Positions 7,834-17,881 of a DNA stretch of 64,000 nucleotides are shown one piece after another. The stretch lies in NCBI RefSeq assembly GCF_002870965.1, contig NZ_PHSO01000004.1:620001-684000 (forward strand), read 5' to 3'. The translations under genes and the position numbers were made by a program. The notes beneath the pieces were generated by a model that worked only from the letters and a program-made list of their open reading frames with translations, was not told the DNA's origin and made no database searches. The stretch is from Tsuneonella flava (lineage in GTDB: Bacteria > Pseudomonadota > Alphaproteobacteria > Sphingomonadales > Sphingomonadaceae). Positions within the stretch are counted from its first letter, which is position 1. Every line of letters starts with the position of its first letter.

Positions 7834-9507
7834 ATGATCACCAGCCAAACCTCCACCACCGCCGCCCGCCTGCTCGTCGATTGCCTGCGTGTGCAGGGAT
7901 GCGACCGTGCCTTCACCGTTCCGGGGGAAAGCTTTCTGCAAGTGCTCGATGCGCTGCACGATTGCGAAGAGATCGATCTCGTCACCTGCCGTCAGGAAGG
8001 CGGCGTTACATTCATGGCCTGTGCCGATGGCACGATGACGGGGCGGCCCGGTGTGGCCTTCGTCACGCGCGGACCTGGGGCCACCAATGCCAGCATCGGG
8101 GTGCACGTGGCACATCAGGATTCGCAGCCGATGATCCTGTTCGTGGGCGACGTCGATCGTGGAATGCGTGATCGGGAGGGATTTCAGGAGGTCGACTTTC
8201 AGGCGTTCTTTGGCCCCATCTGCAAATGGGCCGCGCGGATCGACGATGCATCGCGCATCCCCGAATACATCGCCCGCGCATGGTCGGTCGCGATGTCGGG
8301 GCGCCCCGGCCCGGTCGTCCTCGCCTTACCCGAAGACATGTTGTGGGACGAAACAACCGCCACGCCCCGTCCAGCCGTCACGCGCCCCGCGCAGCCGCCC
8401 TGCCCGGATTCGCTACAGGCGCTCAATGCGCTGATTGGGGATGCCGCATCGCCGGTGGCAATCGTTGGCGGTGCAGGCTGGAATGCCAAGGCACGCGAAT
8501 ACTTCGCTCAGTGGGCCGAACGGATTGGCCTTCCCGTTGCAACGGCATTCCGGCGGCAGGATGCCATTCCGCCTTCCAGCCCGGTGTACGCAGGCAATCT
8601 TGGCTATGGCCCCAATCCCAAACTCGTCGAACGGGTAAAGAATGCAGACCTGATCGTCGCGGTCGGCGCACGATTGGGCGAAGCCACCACCGATGGTTAC
8701 ACCCTGCCGACGCCAGAACATCCCGGCCAGTTGCTTGTCCATATCCATCCCGATCCCAACGAACTGGGGCGCGTCTATCGCACCGATCTGGCGATCTGCG
8801 CCGATATGGCCGAATTCGCAGAAAGCGCGGCGCTGTGGGACGATGGCGATACGATCCCGTTCGATGCCGGGGCCGATGCTCACGCCGAATGGGTCGAATG
8901 GTCGACGCCCAAGCCGGGCGAATATGCGCTCGATCTCGCCAGCTGCGTGGGGTTCATGCGCGATCTGCTGCCCGGCGATACAGTGATCTGTAATGGCGCA
9001 GGCAACTTTTCCGGGTGGTGGCATCGGTATTGGCGATACGATGGCTTCCCCACGCAGCTCGCCCCCACGGCCGGTGCGATGGGCTATGGTGTGCCAGCCG
9101 CTGTTGCCGCCGCGCGTCGCTTGCCCGAACGCACTGTGGTCGCGTTGGCAGGCGATGGCGACTTCCTGATGAACGGGCAGGAGTTAGCGACTGCGATCCA
9201 GCACGAATGCGACATGCTGGTGATCCTCGTCGACAACGGCGCATACGGCACGATCCGCATGCATCAGGAGCGGGAGTTCCCCGGTCGCGTCTCCGGCACG
9301 GTACTGGCGAACCCCGACTTTGCCGCTCTGGCAAAGGCCTACGGCTGTTGGTCGGCGCGAGTCGAAACTACAGATGAGTTCAAATCGGCTCTCACCGAGG
9401 CAAAGGGCCTCAAAGGCGTGCGCTTGCTGCATTGCCTTATCGATGTGGAGCAACTGGCTGCCAGCGGCGCGACCGTTTCCGGGCTTCGCGCCAAGGCCAA
9501 AGCATAG
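7834..9507 (+). CDS. thiamine-diphosphate-dependent enzyme, acetolactate-synthase-like
   Basis: A 557-residue ThDP enzyme with the three-domain acetolactate synthase/benzoylformate decarboxylase layout. The cofactor-activating glutamate is Glu32 in TVPGESF; the ThDP/Mg motif begins GDGDF at 440-444 and closes with Asn468 (DNGAYGT). No regulatory ilvN-type subunit follows and no ilvC is near, so it is probably not the biosynthetic acetolactate synthase. The substrate cannot be read from the sequence; a 2-keto acid decarboxylase/carboligase activity is the family expectation. It stands alone, converging with csbD. Confidence 0.85.
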   Translation: MITSQTSTTAARLLVDCLRVQGCDRAFTVPGESFLQVLDALHDCEEIDLVTCRQEGGVTFMACADGTMTGRPGVAFVTRGPGATNASIGVHVAHQDSQPMILFVGDVDRGMRDREGFQEVDFQAFFGPICKWAARIDDASRIPEYIARAWSVAMSGRPGPVVLALPEDMLWDETTATPRPAVTRPAQPPCPDSLQALNALIGDAASPVAIVGGAGWNAKAREYFAQWAERIGLPVATAFRRQDAIPPSSPVYAGNLGYGPNPKLVERVKNADLIVAVGARLGEATTDGYTLPTPEHPGQLLVHIHPDPNELGRVYRTDLAICADMAEFAESAALWDDGDTIPFDAGADAHAEWVEWSTPKPGEYALDLASCVGFMRDLLPGDTVICNGAGNFSGWWHRYWRYDGFPTQLAPTAGAMGYGVPAAVAAARRLPERTVVALAGDGDFLMNGQELATAIQHECDMLVILVDNGAYGTIRMHQEREFPGRVSGTVLANPDFAALAKAYGCWSARVETTDEFKSALTEAKGLKGVRLLHCLIDVEQLAASGATVSGLRAKAKA

Positions 9508-9521
9508 GATCAGGGACATAG

Positions 9522-9552
9522 AAAAAGGGCCGCCCTGTTTCGGAGCGGCCCC
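9522..9552 (-). terminator. intrinsic terminator of the csbD transcript
   Basis: GGGCCGC (9527-9533) pairs with GCGGCCC (9545-9551) around an 11-base loop. On the minus strand the stem is followed directly by five Ts (9526-9522), about 20 bases after the csbD stop. It also lies between two convergent genes. Confidence 0.8.
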
Positions 9553-9573
9553 ATCCCAAACTGACAAGCGCAA

Positions 9574-9744
9574 TCAGATCTTGTCGCCGAGCGCACCTTT
9601 CACTTTGCCCTTCACCTGTTGGGCTTCGCCCTTCAGTTCCTGAACGCGACCTTCGGCGCGGGTGTCGGGATTGCCGCTCTGCTGTTTGACGTTACCGATC
9701 GCTTCGTTGGCAATGCCTTTTGCCTTGTCTTTGAGTTCGCCCAT
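9574..9744 (-). CDS. CsbD-family stress protein
   Basis: A 56-residue hydrophilic, Lys/Glu/Gln-rich protein beginning MGELKDKAKGIANEAIG, the standard CsbD (general stress protein) motif. The frame is open further upstream, but the ATG at 9744 is preceded by GGAGG at six bases and matches the usual family start. CsbD proteins accumulate under sigma-factor-controlled general stress; the molecular role is not known. A terminator follows at 9522-9552. Confidence 0.88.
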   Translation of the reverse strand: MGELKDKAKGIANEAIGNVKQQSGNPDTRAEGRVQELKGEAQQVKGKVKGALGDKI

Positions 9745-9831
9745 GGCGTGCCTCCATCGTTGGTTCTGGCGACAGCACAATTGCCGTCGTTGCACCTCAC
9801 CAACGGGCAACACGATCAGCAAGTTCCCACC

Positions 9832-10248
9832 TTAAGCACTTGCCATAGAAAGAATTTTTTCCCACTCGTCTGGCCGCAACTCGGCCACGGACAGGCGCGA
9901 AAGGCGGACCAATTCGGTCTCCTCAAGCGTTGGTTCCGACTTGATCTGTTTGAGCGTCACGGGGTTGGGTAATTTCTCAACCGGCTTCACTTTTACAGCC
10001 GCCCATTTGCCCTCCGGATCGGTCGGATCGGTGATCCCGGCAACGGAAATTTCGACGATCCCTACGATCTCTTTGCCAATGTTCGAATGATAGAAAAACG
10101 CCCGGTCGCCCACTTCCATTGCGGCGAGGTTGTTCTTCGCACGATGATTGCGAACGCCGTCCCATGTGCCTTCGCCCTCTGCAACGAGATCGTCCCAACT
10201 ATAAGCATCGGGTTCGGACTTCATCAGCCAGTATCGGGCCACGCTCAT
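9832..10248 (-). CDS. EVE-domain protein (THYN1-like)
   Basis: 138 residues forming a single EVE domain (PUA-like fold) that opens with YWLMKSEPDAYSWDDL and contains GTWDGVRNHRAKNNL at about residues 27-41. Family members bind modified bases in DNA or RNA through an aromatic cage. The stand-alone gene here has no restriction or methylation partner nearby, so it is more likely a housekeeping-type copy than a defence component. The function in this strain is unknown. Confidence 0.88.
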   Translation of the reverse strand: MSVARYWLMKSEPDAYSWDDLVAEGEGTWDGVRNHRAKNNLAAMEVGDRAFFYHSNIGKEIVGIVEISVAGITDPTDPEGKWAAVKVKPVEKLPNPVTLKQIKSEPTLEETELVRLSRLSVAELRPDEWEKILSMASA

Positions 10249-10379
10249 TCCTTTCTAACATTCGCGCCTCCAAACCGCAGGAAACTGCTTTTCGGGCGCT
10301 TAACACTATTTTCAAACACATAAGCGATAGGTGCTCTTCCGCAACGCGAGGGTAGCACTTTGCACCCCGGAAGGAGTAA

Positions 10380-12032
10380 ATGTCTCAGGTCGAGAATCAA
10401 CCGGCCAATACAGTGGCCAGCACCGAACGCGACCCGGTCGCGCTGGGCATCGCAGTATCGGCAATCATTTTGTTTGTCGCCACTGGAGGCATGGTCCTGC
10501 CACAGGTCATCCGTTCATGGAACGGTGTCGGCACAGCGCCCGATCCGATGCTGGTATCGACGCTCCTGCTCAATATCGCTTTAGTTATTTTCGGATGGCG
10601 GCGATATTCGGAACTGACCGCCGAGATTTCCGAACGCCGCCAGGCCGAAACGCTTGCCCGACAGCTGGCAGAAATCGATCCGCTAACAGGCACACTCAAC
10701 CGGCGCTCCATCGCCAAAGCAACCAATGAATTGATGGCCAGCACCGCCGCCGAAGGACGGGCACTGGCCTTCATCGTTCTCGATCTCGATAACTTCAAAT
10801 CGATCAACGATTACAATGGGCACAAGGCAGGCGACCTCCTGCTCCAGACGACAGCGAAGCGCATCGAGGCATTGCTTCCTTCCAACGGCCTCACCGCCCG
10901 GCTCGGCGGGGATGAATTTGCGTGCATCGTCCCGTTCGATCCCAACAGTCCCGACCAGATCGATCAGGTGGCAACATTGCTGATCGAACGCACAGCGCAA
11001 CCAATCGATTACGAAGGCGCCTCGTTAGAGATCACCGTTTCGGTCGGTTTGTCAGCCACGAGTGGCCCGCAAGCCCATCACAAGACTGCCGCCACTGCAG
11101 CGGACCTGCTGCACTACGCCGACATTGCGATGTTTCATGCCAAAAAACACGGCAAAAACCGTTACTTCTGGTTTGAGCCCGTGATGGAAACCGAACTGCG
11201 GTTTCGCGGCGAGATGGAGGTAGGCATTCGTCACGGGATAACCGCTGGCGAATTCGTGCCATATTATGAACAGCAGATCGATCTGGAAACCGGGAAGCTG
11301 GCCGGGTTCGAAATGCTGGCGCGCTGGAACTCTCCGACATTCGGGCTCGTGCGGCCTGACGTCTTCATCCCGATTGCGGAAGAAATCGGCCTGATTTCCC
11401 CGCTTAGTGAATCGCTCATCGAACAGGCGTTGCAAGATGCCAAAACGTGGGATCCCAGTCTGACCCTTTCGGTCAACATCTCCCCGGTGCAGTTACGCGA
11501 TCCGTGGTTTTCCCAGCGCATTCTCAAGCTGTTGGTTAAGCACAACTTTCCCCCTCAGCGGCTCGATATCGAAATTACCGAAAGCTGCCTGCACGAAAAT
11601 GTCGGGGTGGTGCGTTCGATGATTACCAGCCTGAAGAATCAGGGCGTCACCATCAGTCTGGACGATTTCGGCACGGGCTATTCGAGTTTGGCCCAGCTTC
11701 GCTCCCTCCCGTTCGACCGGATCAAGATCGACCGCAGCTTCGTAACCGAATTAAAGGACACGAATGCGAGCGCCAAAATCATCCGCGCGATCATTTCGCT
11801 GGGTGACGGACTGGAAATGCCGATTACTGCCGAAGGGATCGAGGATATCAACATTCTCAATACCCTAAAAGCAATGGGGCGGCTCAAAGGTCAGGGCTAT
11901 CTGTACGGCAAGCCTGAAGATGCATCGAGCGTACATCAACGTCTTGAGCGCGAAAATCTTCTGTCCTGCAAGAAGCAACCCGAAAGCGCCGAGAGCGACA
12001 GCAGCACAGGCCCGCAACGTCGGGTTGTGTGA
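10380..12032 (+). CDS. cyclic-di-GMP protein with GGDEF and EAL domains
   Basis: 550 residues. Two membrane helices lie near 22-41 and 53-72, followed by a short linker and a GGDEF domain (about 95-260) whose active site GGDEF is intact at 176-180. The EAL domain (about 280-530) has Glu311-Met-Leu in place of the usual EAL; the other metal/base residues are present (NISP near 361, EITES near 397, DDFGTG at 428-433, AEGIE near 482). Both synthesis and breakdown of c-di-GMP are therefore possible. There is no periplasmic sensor domain of note between the helices. The upstream SD is GGAAGGAG. The gene is monocistronic. Confidence 0.9.
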   Translation: MSQVENQPANTVASTERDPVALGIAVSAIILFVATGGMVLPQVIRSWNGVGTAPDPMLVSTLLLNIALVIFGWRRYSELTAEISERRQAETLARQLAEIDPLTGTLNRRSIAKATNELMASTAAEGRALAFIVLDLDNFKSINDYNGHKAGDLLLQTTAKRIEALLPSNGLTARLGGDEFACIVPFDPNSPDQIDQVATLLIERTAQPIDYEGASLEITVSVGLSATSGPQAHHKTAATAADLLHYADIAMFHAKKHGKNRYFWFEPVMETELRFRGEMEVGIRHGITAGEFVPYYEQQIDLETGKLAGFEMLARWNSPTFGLVRPDVFIPIAEEIGLISPLSESLIEQALQDAKTWDPSLTLSVNISPVQLRDPWFSQRILKLLVKHNFPPQRLDIEITESCLHENVGVVRSMITSLKNQGVTISLDDFGTGYSSLAQLRSLPFDRIKIDRSFVTELKDTNASAKIIRAIISLGDGLEMPITAEGIEDINILNTLKAMGRLKGQGYLYGKPEDASSVHQRLERENLLSCKKQPESAESDSSTGPQRRVV

Positions 12033-12080
12033 TCCGTCCCACTGGACGGAGGGAGAAGGGACGCATAAATACGCGCAACG

Positions 12081-12893
12081 ATGCGTATTCCTTTCACCAA
12101 AATGCACGGTCTGGGCAATGATTTCGTCGTGCTCGACGCGCGCATCGATGCCCTTCCCCCTATCGGCCCGGCCACCGCCGCCGCCATTTCCGACCGCCGT
12201 ACCGGCATCGGTTGCGATCAGCTGATCGTACTTCAACCGTCCGACGTGGCCGATTTCCGGATGCGGATTTTCAATGCCGACGGCGGCGAAGTGGAGGCCT
12301 GCGGCAATGCCAGCAGAGCGGTCGCCTTACTGCATGGGGCCAAAGCCAGCGTCGAAACCGCGGGCGGCACCATTGCGATGGAACCAATGGATAACGGCGC
12401 CCGGATCGATATGGGCACGCCGCGCTTCGGGTGGGATGAGATTCCGCTCGCCTATGCGATGGATACGCTCGCTATGCCGGTCGCCTGGGAAAACCTCGAA
12501 AATCCCTGCGCGGTCAACGTCGGCAATCCGCATGTGATCTTCTTTGTCGAAGATGGCCCTTCGGTTCCGCTGGAACGTCTGGGGCCTGAAATCGAATGCG
12601 ATGCGCTGTTTCCCGAACGGATCAACGTCAACGTCGCACAAGTGACCGGCCCCGCCTCGATCGATCTGCGGGTGTGGGAACGCGGCAGCGGTCTGACCCG
12701 CGCGTGCGGCACCGGTGCCTGTGCCACCGCCGTGGCGGCGATCCGTCGGGGCGTGGTCAGCGGGCGCCGGATCGCAGTCACCCTGCCGGGCGGCACCCTC
12801 GACATCGAATGGACCGAGGCAGGCCGTATCATGATGACCGGCCCGGCCACCACCAGCTTTATCGGCAGTTTCGAATGGACCGACTACGCATGA
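12081..12893 (+). CDS. dapF: diaminopimelate epimerase
   Basis: A 270-residue two-fold symmetric epimerase that converts LL- to meso-diaminopimelate for lysine and peptidoglycan. The two catalytic cysteines are Cys74 (ACGNASRA) and Cys209 (ACGTGACA), and the KMHGLGNDFV opening is standard. It heads a coupled four-gene string: its stop overlaps the mtaB start by four bases. Confidence 0.96.
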   Translation: MRIPFTKMHGLGNDFVVLDARIDALPPIGPATAAAISDRRTGIGCDQLIVLQPSDVADFRMRIFNADGGEVEACGNASRAVALLHGAKASVETAGGTIAMEPMDNGARIDMGTPRFGWDEIPLAYAMDTLAMPVAWENLENPCAVNVGNPHVIFFVEDGPSVPLERLGPEIECDALFPERINVNVAQVTGPASIDLRVWERGSGLTRACGTGACATAVAAIRRGVVSGRRIAVTLPGGTLDIEWTEAGRIMMTGPATTSFIGSFEWTDYA

Positions 12894-14068
12894 GCGCAGT
12901 CGAAGTCGTCTCGCTTGGCTGCCGCCTGAATCTTTCGGAAAGCGAGCGCATCCGCGCCTTGCTGGCGAACGAACCGCGTGAAACCGTGGTCGTCAATTCC
13001 TGCGCCGTCACCAGCGAAGCGGTGCGGCAAACACGTCAGGCAATCCGCCGTGCGCGCCGTGAGCGCCCCGATGCACGCCTGATCGTCACCGGTTGCGCGG
13101 CGGAAGTGGAGCGCGAGCAGATTGCCGCCATGCCAGAGGTGGACGGCCTGATCGCCAATGCCTCTAAGCTCGACGCACGGGCCTGGAATGCCCCCGCCGA
13201 CACCACGCTCGCTCCGCGCCAGCACAGTCGCGCGTTTATCGCGGTGCAGAACGGGTGCGATCATGCCTGTACGTTCTGCGTGATCCCGCAAGGCCGTGGG
13301 CCCAGCCGGTCTCTCCCCGTTCCGCAAGTGCTGCGCCTGATCGAACACGATCTGACATCGGGCGCGCGCGAAGTCGTTCTGACCGGTGTGGATCTTACAA
13401 GTTGGGGGCACGATCTGCCGGATGCCCCCCGCCTTGGCACTCTGGTGCAGGCGATCCTCGATGCCTTTCCGCAAGTCCTGCGGCTGCGCCTGTCATCGGT
13501 CGATGGGGTGGAGATCGATCCACTGCTGGAAGAGCTGCTGGCGCAAGAGGCGCGCGTGATGCCGCATCTGCACCTGTCATTGCAGCACGGCGACGATCTG
13601 ATCCTGAAACGGATGAAGCGCCGCCATTTGCGGGGGGACGCGGCGGCATTGGTCGAACGGTTGAAGGCGCAGCGACCGGACATTGCCATCGGCGCGGATC
13701 TGATCGCTGGCTTCCCCACCGAAACGGCGGCCCATCATGCGGCCAACCTTTCCATCGTGCGCGAACTGGATATCGTGCACGGGCATATATTTCCCTATTC
13801 CCCCCGCCCCGGCACCCCTGCGGCGCGAATGCCGCAAGTCGAACGGGCGGTGGTAAAAGAACGCGCGGCCGAACTGCGCGAAACAGTTGGTCTGGTCCGC
13901 AGTAAATGGCTTGCATCAAAGATCGGCAAATCAATAGAAGTCCTTGCCGAACGCGATGGATGCGGCCATGCGCCGGACTTCGCCCGGGTGCGTGTACCGC
14001 ACGGCACCGCGCCCGATACCATCGCAACCGTCACCCCCACACGGGTTGAAGAAGGCCTTCTGGCATGA
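12890..14068 (+). CDS. mtaB: tRNA (t6A37) methylthiotransferase
   Basis: A 392-residue radical-SAM methylthiotransferase that turns t6A37 into ms2t6A in ANN-decoding tRNAs. The N-terminal UPF0004 cluster cysteines are Cys11, Cys38 and Cys69; the radical-SAM CxxxCxxC is Cys123, Cys127, Cys130. Size and the compact C-terminal TRAM region fit MtaB better than MiaB or RimO. The start ATG at 12890 overlaps the dapF stop; its own stop overlaps the ftsY start by four bases. Confidence 0.92.
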   Translation: MSAVEVVSLGCRLNLSESERIRALLANEPRETVVVNSCAVTSEAVRQTRQAIRRARRERPDARLIVTGCAAEVEREQIAAMPEVDGLIANASKLDARAWNAPADTTLAPRQHSRAFIAVQNGCDHACTFCVIPQGRGPSRSLPVPQVLRLIEHDLTSGAREVVLTGVDLTSWGHDLPDAPRLGTLVQAILDAFPQVLRLRLSSVDGVEIDPLLEELLAQEARVMPHLHLSLQHGDDLILKRMKRRHLRGDAAALVERLKAQRPDIAIGADLIAGFPTETAAHHAANLSIVRELDIVHGHIFPYSPRPGTPAARMPQVERAVVKERAAELRETVGLVRSKWLASKIGKSIEVLAERDGCGHAPDFARVRVPHGTAPDTIATVTPTRVEEGLLA

Positions 14069-14997
14069 ACGAACCCAGCTCCCCTTCGTGGACAGAGCGC
14101 GTGTTTGGCGGTTTCCGCAAAACATCCGAACGGCTGTCGAATAATCTGACGAGCGTGGTTGGCACGGCCAAACTCGACGATGCGACGCTCGACGATGTCG
14201 AAGATGCGCTGATCGTGTCCGACCTCGGCCCCGCCGCTGCGCGCCGTATCCGCGATCGGTTGGCGGAAAAGCGCTTCGGACTGGCAATCAGCGAACAGGA
14301 ATTGCGCGAGGCGGTGGCCGAAGAAATCGCCGCGATCCTGCGCCCGGTGGCGAAACCGCTGGAAATCGTCGCTTTTCCCCGTCCGCAAGTCATTCTGGTG
14401 ATCGGCGTCAATGGTAGCGGCAAAACCACCACAATCGCCAAGCTGGCCCACTGGCTACAGGAAGACGATTACGGCGTGATGCTGGCGGCGGGCGACACGT
14501 TCCGCGCGGCTGCCATCGGCCAGTTGGCCACATGGGCCGAACGCATCGGTGCGCCGATCGTTCGCGGACCAGAGGGCGGCGACCCGGCCTCCATCGTGTT
14601 CGACGGTGTGAAGGCGGCAACCGAACAGGGGATCGACGCGCTGATCGTCGACACTGCGGGCCGCTTGCAGAACAAGCGCGAATTAATGGACGAACTGGCC
14701 AAAATTCGCCGTGTGCTGGGCCGCCTGAATGCAGAGGCGCCGCATGACGTGATCCTCGTGCTCGACGCCACCAACGGCCAAAATGCATTGAACCAGATTG
14801 AAACATTCATGGAAGTTGCCGGTGTCACCGGACTTATTATGACTAAACTCGATGGCACTGCGCGCGGCGGTGTGCTGGTGGCTGCAGCCGAACAGTTTGG
14901 GCTGCCGATCCACGCCATTGGTGTAGGTGAAAAACTGGAGGACCTGCGTCCGTTCGATCCCGATCTGGTCGCACGCGTCATTGCTGGAGTGGCATGA
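14065..14997 (+). CDS. ftsY: signal recognition particle receptor FtsY
   Basis: A 310-residue SRP GTPase (NG domain). The P-loop GVNGSGKTT begins at residue 114, followed by DTFRAAA, DTAGR and TKLDGTARGG motifs. It lacks the long acidic A domain of E. coli FtsY, as do many alphaproteobacterial forms. It docks SRP-bound ribosomes at the Sec translocon; the partner SRP RNA is also in this window near 49 kb. Overlaps mtaB and ispZ by four bases each. Confidence 0.96.
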   Translation: MNEPSSPSWTERVFGGFRKTSERLSNNLTSVVGTAKLDDATLDDVEDALIVSDLGPAAARRIRDRLAEKRFGLAISEQELREAVAEEIAAILRPVAKPLEIVAFPRPQVILVIGVNGSGKTTTIAKLAHWLQEDDYGVMLAAGDTFRAAAIGQLATWAERIGAPIVRGPEGGDPASIVFDGVKAATEQGIDALIVDTAGRLQNKRELMDELAKIRRVLGRLNAEAPHDVILVLDATNGQNALNQIETFMEVAGVTGLIMTKLDGTARGGVLVAAAEQFGLPIHAIGVGEKLEDLRPFDPDLVARVIAGVA

Positions 14998-15647
14998 TGG
15001 CCGACCAACAACCTGAAAAGAAGCCTTCGGGCTGGCTGAACGTCGCGGTCGATTACGGGCCGCTGCTGGTGTTCCTGTCGGTCTATTGGTATTACGCTCC
15101 GGAAGATAAGGAAGACATGGTCGGCGTGTTGCTGGCTGTGATCCACAGCACCGGCGCGTTTATCGTTGCAGCGCTGGTGGCGCTGGCGCTGTCCAAATGG
15201 CTTACCGGCAAGATATCGCGAATGCTGATGTTGTCGACAGTTCTGATCGTCGGCTTCGGCAGCCTTACGATCCTGTTGCGCGATCCGGTCTATGTGCAGA
15301 TCAAGCCGACGGTGTTGTATGTGTTTTTCGGCCTCGTCCTCATCGCAGGGTGGATGCGCGGCAAGGCCTTGCTGCAATGGCTGCTGGAGGCCGCATTCGA
15401 AGGGCTGGACGAACAGGGCTGGCTCAAGCTGAGCCGGAACTGGGGGGTGTTCTTCCTGTTTTTGGCTGCTCTCAATCAGGGGCTGGTTCATTTCCTCAGC
15501 TTTGGCGACTGGCTGTGGGCCAAGCTATGGGTCTTCATGCCGCTGACGTTCCTGTTCACGTTCAGCCAGATCCCGATGCTGCTGAAGCATGGTCTGGGCG
15601 CTGAAGGCGTGATGGAAGAGGAAGAGAACCCGCCGCCTGTGGGTTGA
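14994..15647 (+). CDS. ispZ: inner-membrane septation/intracellular septation protein A (YciB)
   Basis: 217 residues with five or six membrane helices. The signatures DYGPLLVF near residue 20, RGKALLQWLL near 120 and LSRNWGVFFLFLA near 142-154 are those of YciB/IspZ. The protein has been tied to cell envelope synthesis and septation in enterobacteria. Two consecutive ATGs are possible (14994 or 14997); the first overlaps ftsY by four bases. The gene closes the dapF-mtaB-ftsY-ispZ string. Confidence 0.92.
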   Translation: MMADQQPEKKPSGWLNVAVDYGPLLVFLSVYWYYAPEDKEDMVGVLLAVIHSTGAFIVAALVALALSKWLTGKISRMLMLSTVLIVGFGSLTILLRDPVYVQIKPTVLYVFFGLVLIAGWMRGKALLQWLLEAAFEGLDEQGWLKLSRNWGVFFLFLAALNQGLVHFLSFGDWLWAKLWVFMPLTFLFTFSQIPMLLKHGLGAEGVMEEEENPPPVG

Positions 15648-15720
15648 TGTCCCATGTGGGGCGCAACTGGATGCGCCCTGCACTCCTCTGACACGGGACC
15701 GCAATTCCCCTCACCCGTCG

Positions 15721-15796
15721 CCCCGGACCTGATCCGGGGTCCAGCTTATCTTCCGGCACGGTGCGAGCAGAAGCGGGCCCCTGGCTCAAGGCCAGG
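15721..15796. repeat. REP-like pair of hairpins
   Basis: Two small perfect palindromes between the convergent ispZ and kup genes. The first is CCCCGGA/TCCGGGG (15721-15727 and 15733-15739), the second CCTGGC/GCCAGG (15780-15785 and 15791-15796), each with a 5-base loop. The first resembles the dispersed extragenic palindromes built around CCCCGGA...TCCGGGG that are common in sphingomonads (recalled, not searched). They may also slow or terminate converging transcription. Confidence 0.55.
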
Positions 15797-15924
15797 AGGG
15801 TATTGCGAACGCGGGTATCAGCGTCGGTGTCCGGTTTATAAACCAGCCTGCAACCCCGCCCCCCTCTGTCGCTGGGAAGCCCAACCCGTGCCTCTCCACC
15901 GCACGAGAAAGCCAGCCGGGAAAG

Positions 15925-17850
15925 CTAGATTTCGACCTGACTGCCCAGTTCGACCACGCGATTGGTCGGCAGGCGGAAAAATTCCATCGCCGTCGCCGCA
16001 TTACGCAGCATCCATGCGAAAATCTTTTCCCGCCAGATCGACATACCCGGATTCTTCGACGGCAGCAGCGTCTGTCGGCTGAGGAAGAAGCTGGTCTGCA
16101 TCATATCGAACATACCGCCACACGCCTCGCACCCTTTCAGCGCGGCGGGCACATCGGTTTCTTCCATGAAGCCATAGTGCATCACCATGCGGAAGATGCC
16201 GTCGCCCACCTCGTTGATTTCGATCCGTTTGGATGGATCGACGAACGGCTTGCCCGCGATCTGCACGGTCAGGATCACCACGCGTTCGTGCAGCACCTTG
16301 TTGTGCTTGATATTATGCAGCAGCGCGCTGGGCACACCGCCAGTATTCGATGCCATGAAGATCGCCGTGCCCGGCACGCGCGTGGCGGAATTGCGTGCGC
16401 TTTTGGCGAAAATTTCTATCGGCAGCGCCACTTCACTCATCCGTTCGCGCATCAGCTTGCGACCGCGCGCCCATGTGGTGAGGAAGGTAAAGGCAATCGC
16501 GCCGACCAGCAGGGGGAACCAGCCGCCATCGGGCACCTTGGGCAGGTTCGCACCGAAGAACGCGCCATCGACCAGGAAGAACACCCCGGCGATCGGTATC
16601 GCCATCCACCATTTCCATTTCCATACCGCGATGAACAGCACCGCCATCAGGCAGGTATCGATCAGCATCGCCCCCGTCACCGCAATGCCATAGGCACTGG
16701 CGAGGTTGGAAGAATTGCGGAACGTCAGCACCAGCAGGATGACCGCGATCATCAGCACCCAGTTCACGAACGGAATGTAAATCTGGCCATGTTCGGTTTC
16801 GCTAGTGTGCAGGATCGAAAGGCGCGGCACGAAACCGAGCTGGATCGCCTGCTGCGTGACGGAGAACGCCCCCGAAATCACCGCCTGACTGGCGATGAAT
16901 GTCGCACAAGTCGCCAGCAGCACCAGCGGCAGGCGGTACATATCGGGCGCCATCACGAAAAACGGGTTTTTGATCGCTTCCGCAGCGGCCGCCGCTTCCA
17001 TATTCAGGATCATCGCCGCCTGCCCGAAATAGTTGAGCAGGAGGCACGGCATGACAAAGCCGAACCAGCTGATCCGCAGCGGCCCGCGCCCAAAGTGGCC
17101 CATGTCGGTATAGAGCGCTTCCGCCCCAGTTACCGCCAGCACCACCGAACCGAGCGCGAGGAAACCCAGCGTCTTGTCGGTCATGAAAAACTGCACAGCG
17201 TACCACGGGTTCAGCGCGGCGAGCACAGCAGGGTGATCGACGATATGGATGATTCCAAGGAACGCCAGCACCGAGAAATAAGTCAGCATCACCGGTGAAA
17301 ACAGCTTGCCGATGGTCGTCGTCCCGCGTCGTTGCAGCAGGAACAGCGCGATCAGCAGGGTCAGCGCGATGGGGATGACGAATTCGCCCAGTCGCGCCTC
17401 TACCGTAGTAAGCCCTTCCACCGCCGACAGCACGGAAATCGCCGGCGTGATCATACTATCGCCGTAAAACAGCGCCGTCGCGAACACGCCCAGCATAACC
17501 GCGACCCAGCCATAGCTCGACCGGCCCAGTTTGTTGGAAATCAGCGCCACCAGCGCCAGCGTGCCGCCCTGCCCGTTATTGTCCGCGCGCATCAGCACGG
17601 TCACATATTGCAGCGACACCACGAATGTCATCGCCCAGAAAATCAGGCTGACGACACCCAGCAGGTGCAGCGTATCGAGTGTGAGCGGGTGTGGCCCCAC
17701 AAACGTTTCGCGAAAGGCATAGATCGGGCTGGTGCCGATATCGCCAAACACGATACCGACAGCACCGACCGCCAGCTTGACCTTGGCACTGACCTTTCGA
17801 TCACCGCTCTGGCCGCTGCCGTCTTCGCTGTCTGCGACCGCCTGACTCAT
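15925..17850 (-). CDS. kup: low-affinity potassium uptake transporter Kup
   Basis: A 641-residue KUP/HAK/KT K+:H+ symporter: about twelve membrane helices in the first 440 residues and a roughly 200-residue cytoplasmic C-terminal domain. The opening [18 protein letters not shown] (about 33-50) is the family signature of the first helix. An unusual 16-bp perfect palindrome lies 31 bases upstream of the start (17882-17897). Confidence 0.95.
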   Translation of the reverse strand: MSQAVADSEDGSGQSGDRKVSAKVKLAVGAVGIVFGDIGTSPIYAFRETFVGPHPLTLDTLHLLGVVSLIFWAMTFVVSLQYVTVLMRADNNGQGGTLALVALISNKLGRSSYGWVAVMLGVFATALFYGDSMITPAISVLSAVEGLTTVEARLGEFVIPIALTLLIALFLLQRRGTTTIGKLFSPVMLTYFSVLAFLGIIHIVDHPAVLAALNPWYAVQFFMTDKTLGFLALGSVVLAVTGAEALYTDMGHFGRGPLRISWFGFVMPCLLLNYFGQAAMILNMEAAAAAEAIKNPFFVMAPDMYRLPLVLLATCATFIASQAVISGAFSVTQQAIQLGFVPRLSILHTSETEHGQIYIPFVNWVLMIAVILLVLTFRNSSNLASAYGIAVTGAMLIDTCLMAVLFIAVWKWKWWMAIPIAGVFFLVDGAFFGANLPKVPDGGWFPLLVGAIAFTFLTTWARGRKLMRERMSEVALPIEIFAKSARNSATRVPGTAIFMASNTGGVPSALLHNIKHNKVLHERVVILTVQIAGKPFVDPSKRIEINEVGDGIFRMVMHYGFMEETDVPAALKGCEACGGMFDMMQTSFFLSRQTLLPSKNPGMSIWREKIFAWMLRNAATAMEFFRLPTNRVVELGSQVEI

Positions 17851-17881
17851 CCGGGTAATACCCCTTCGCCGTTAACCGCGC

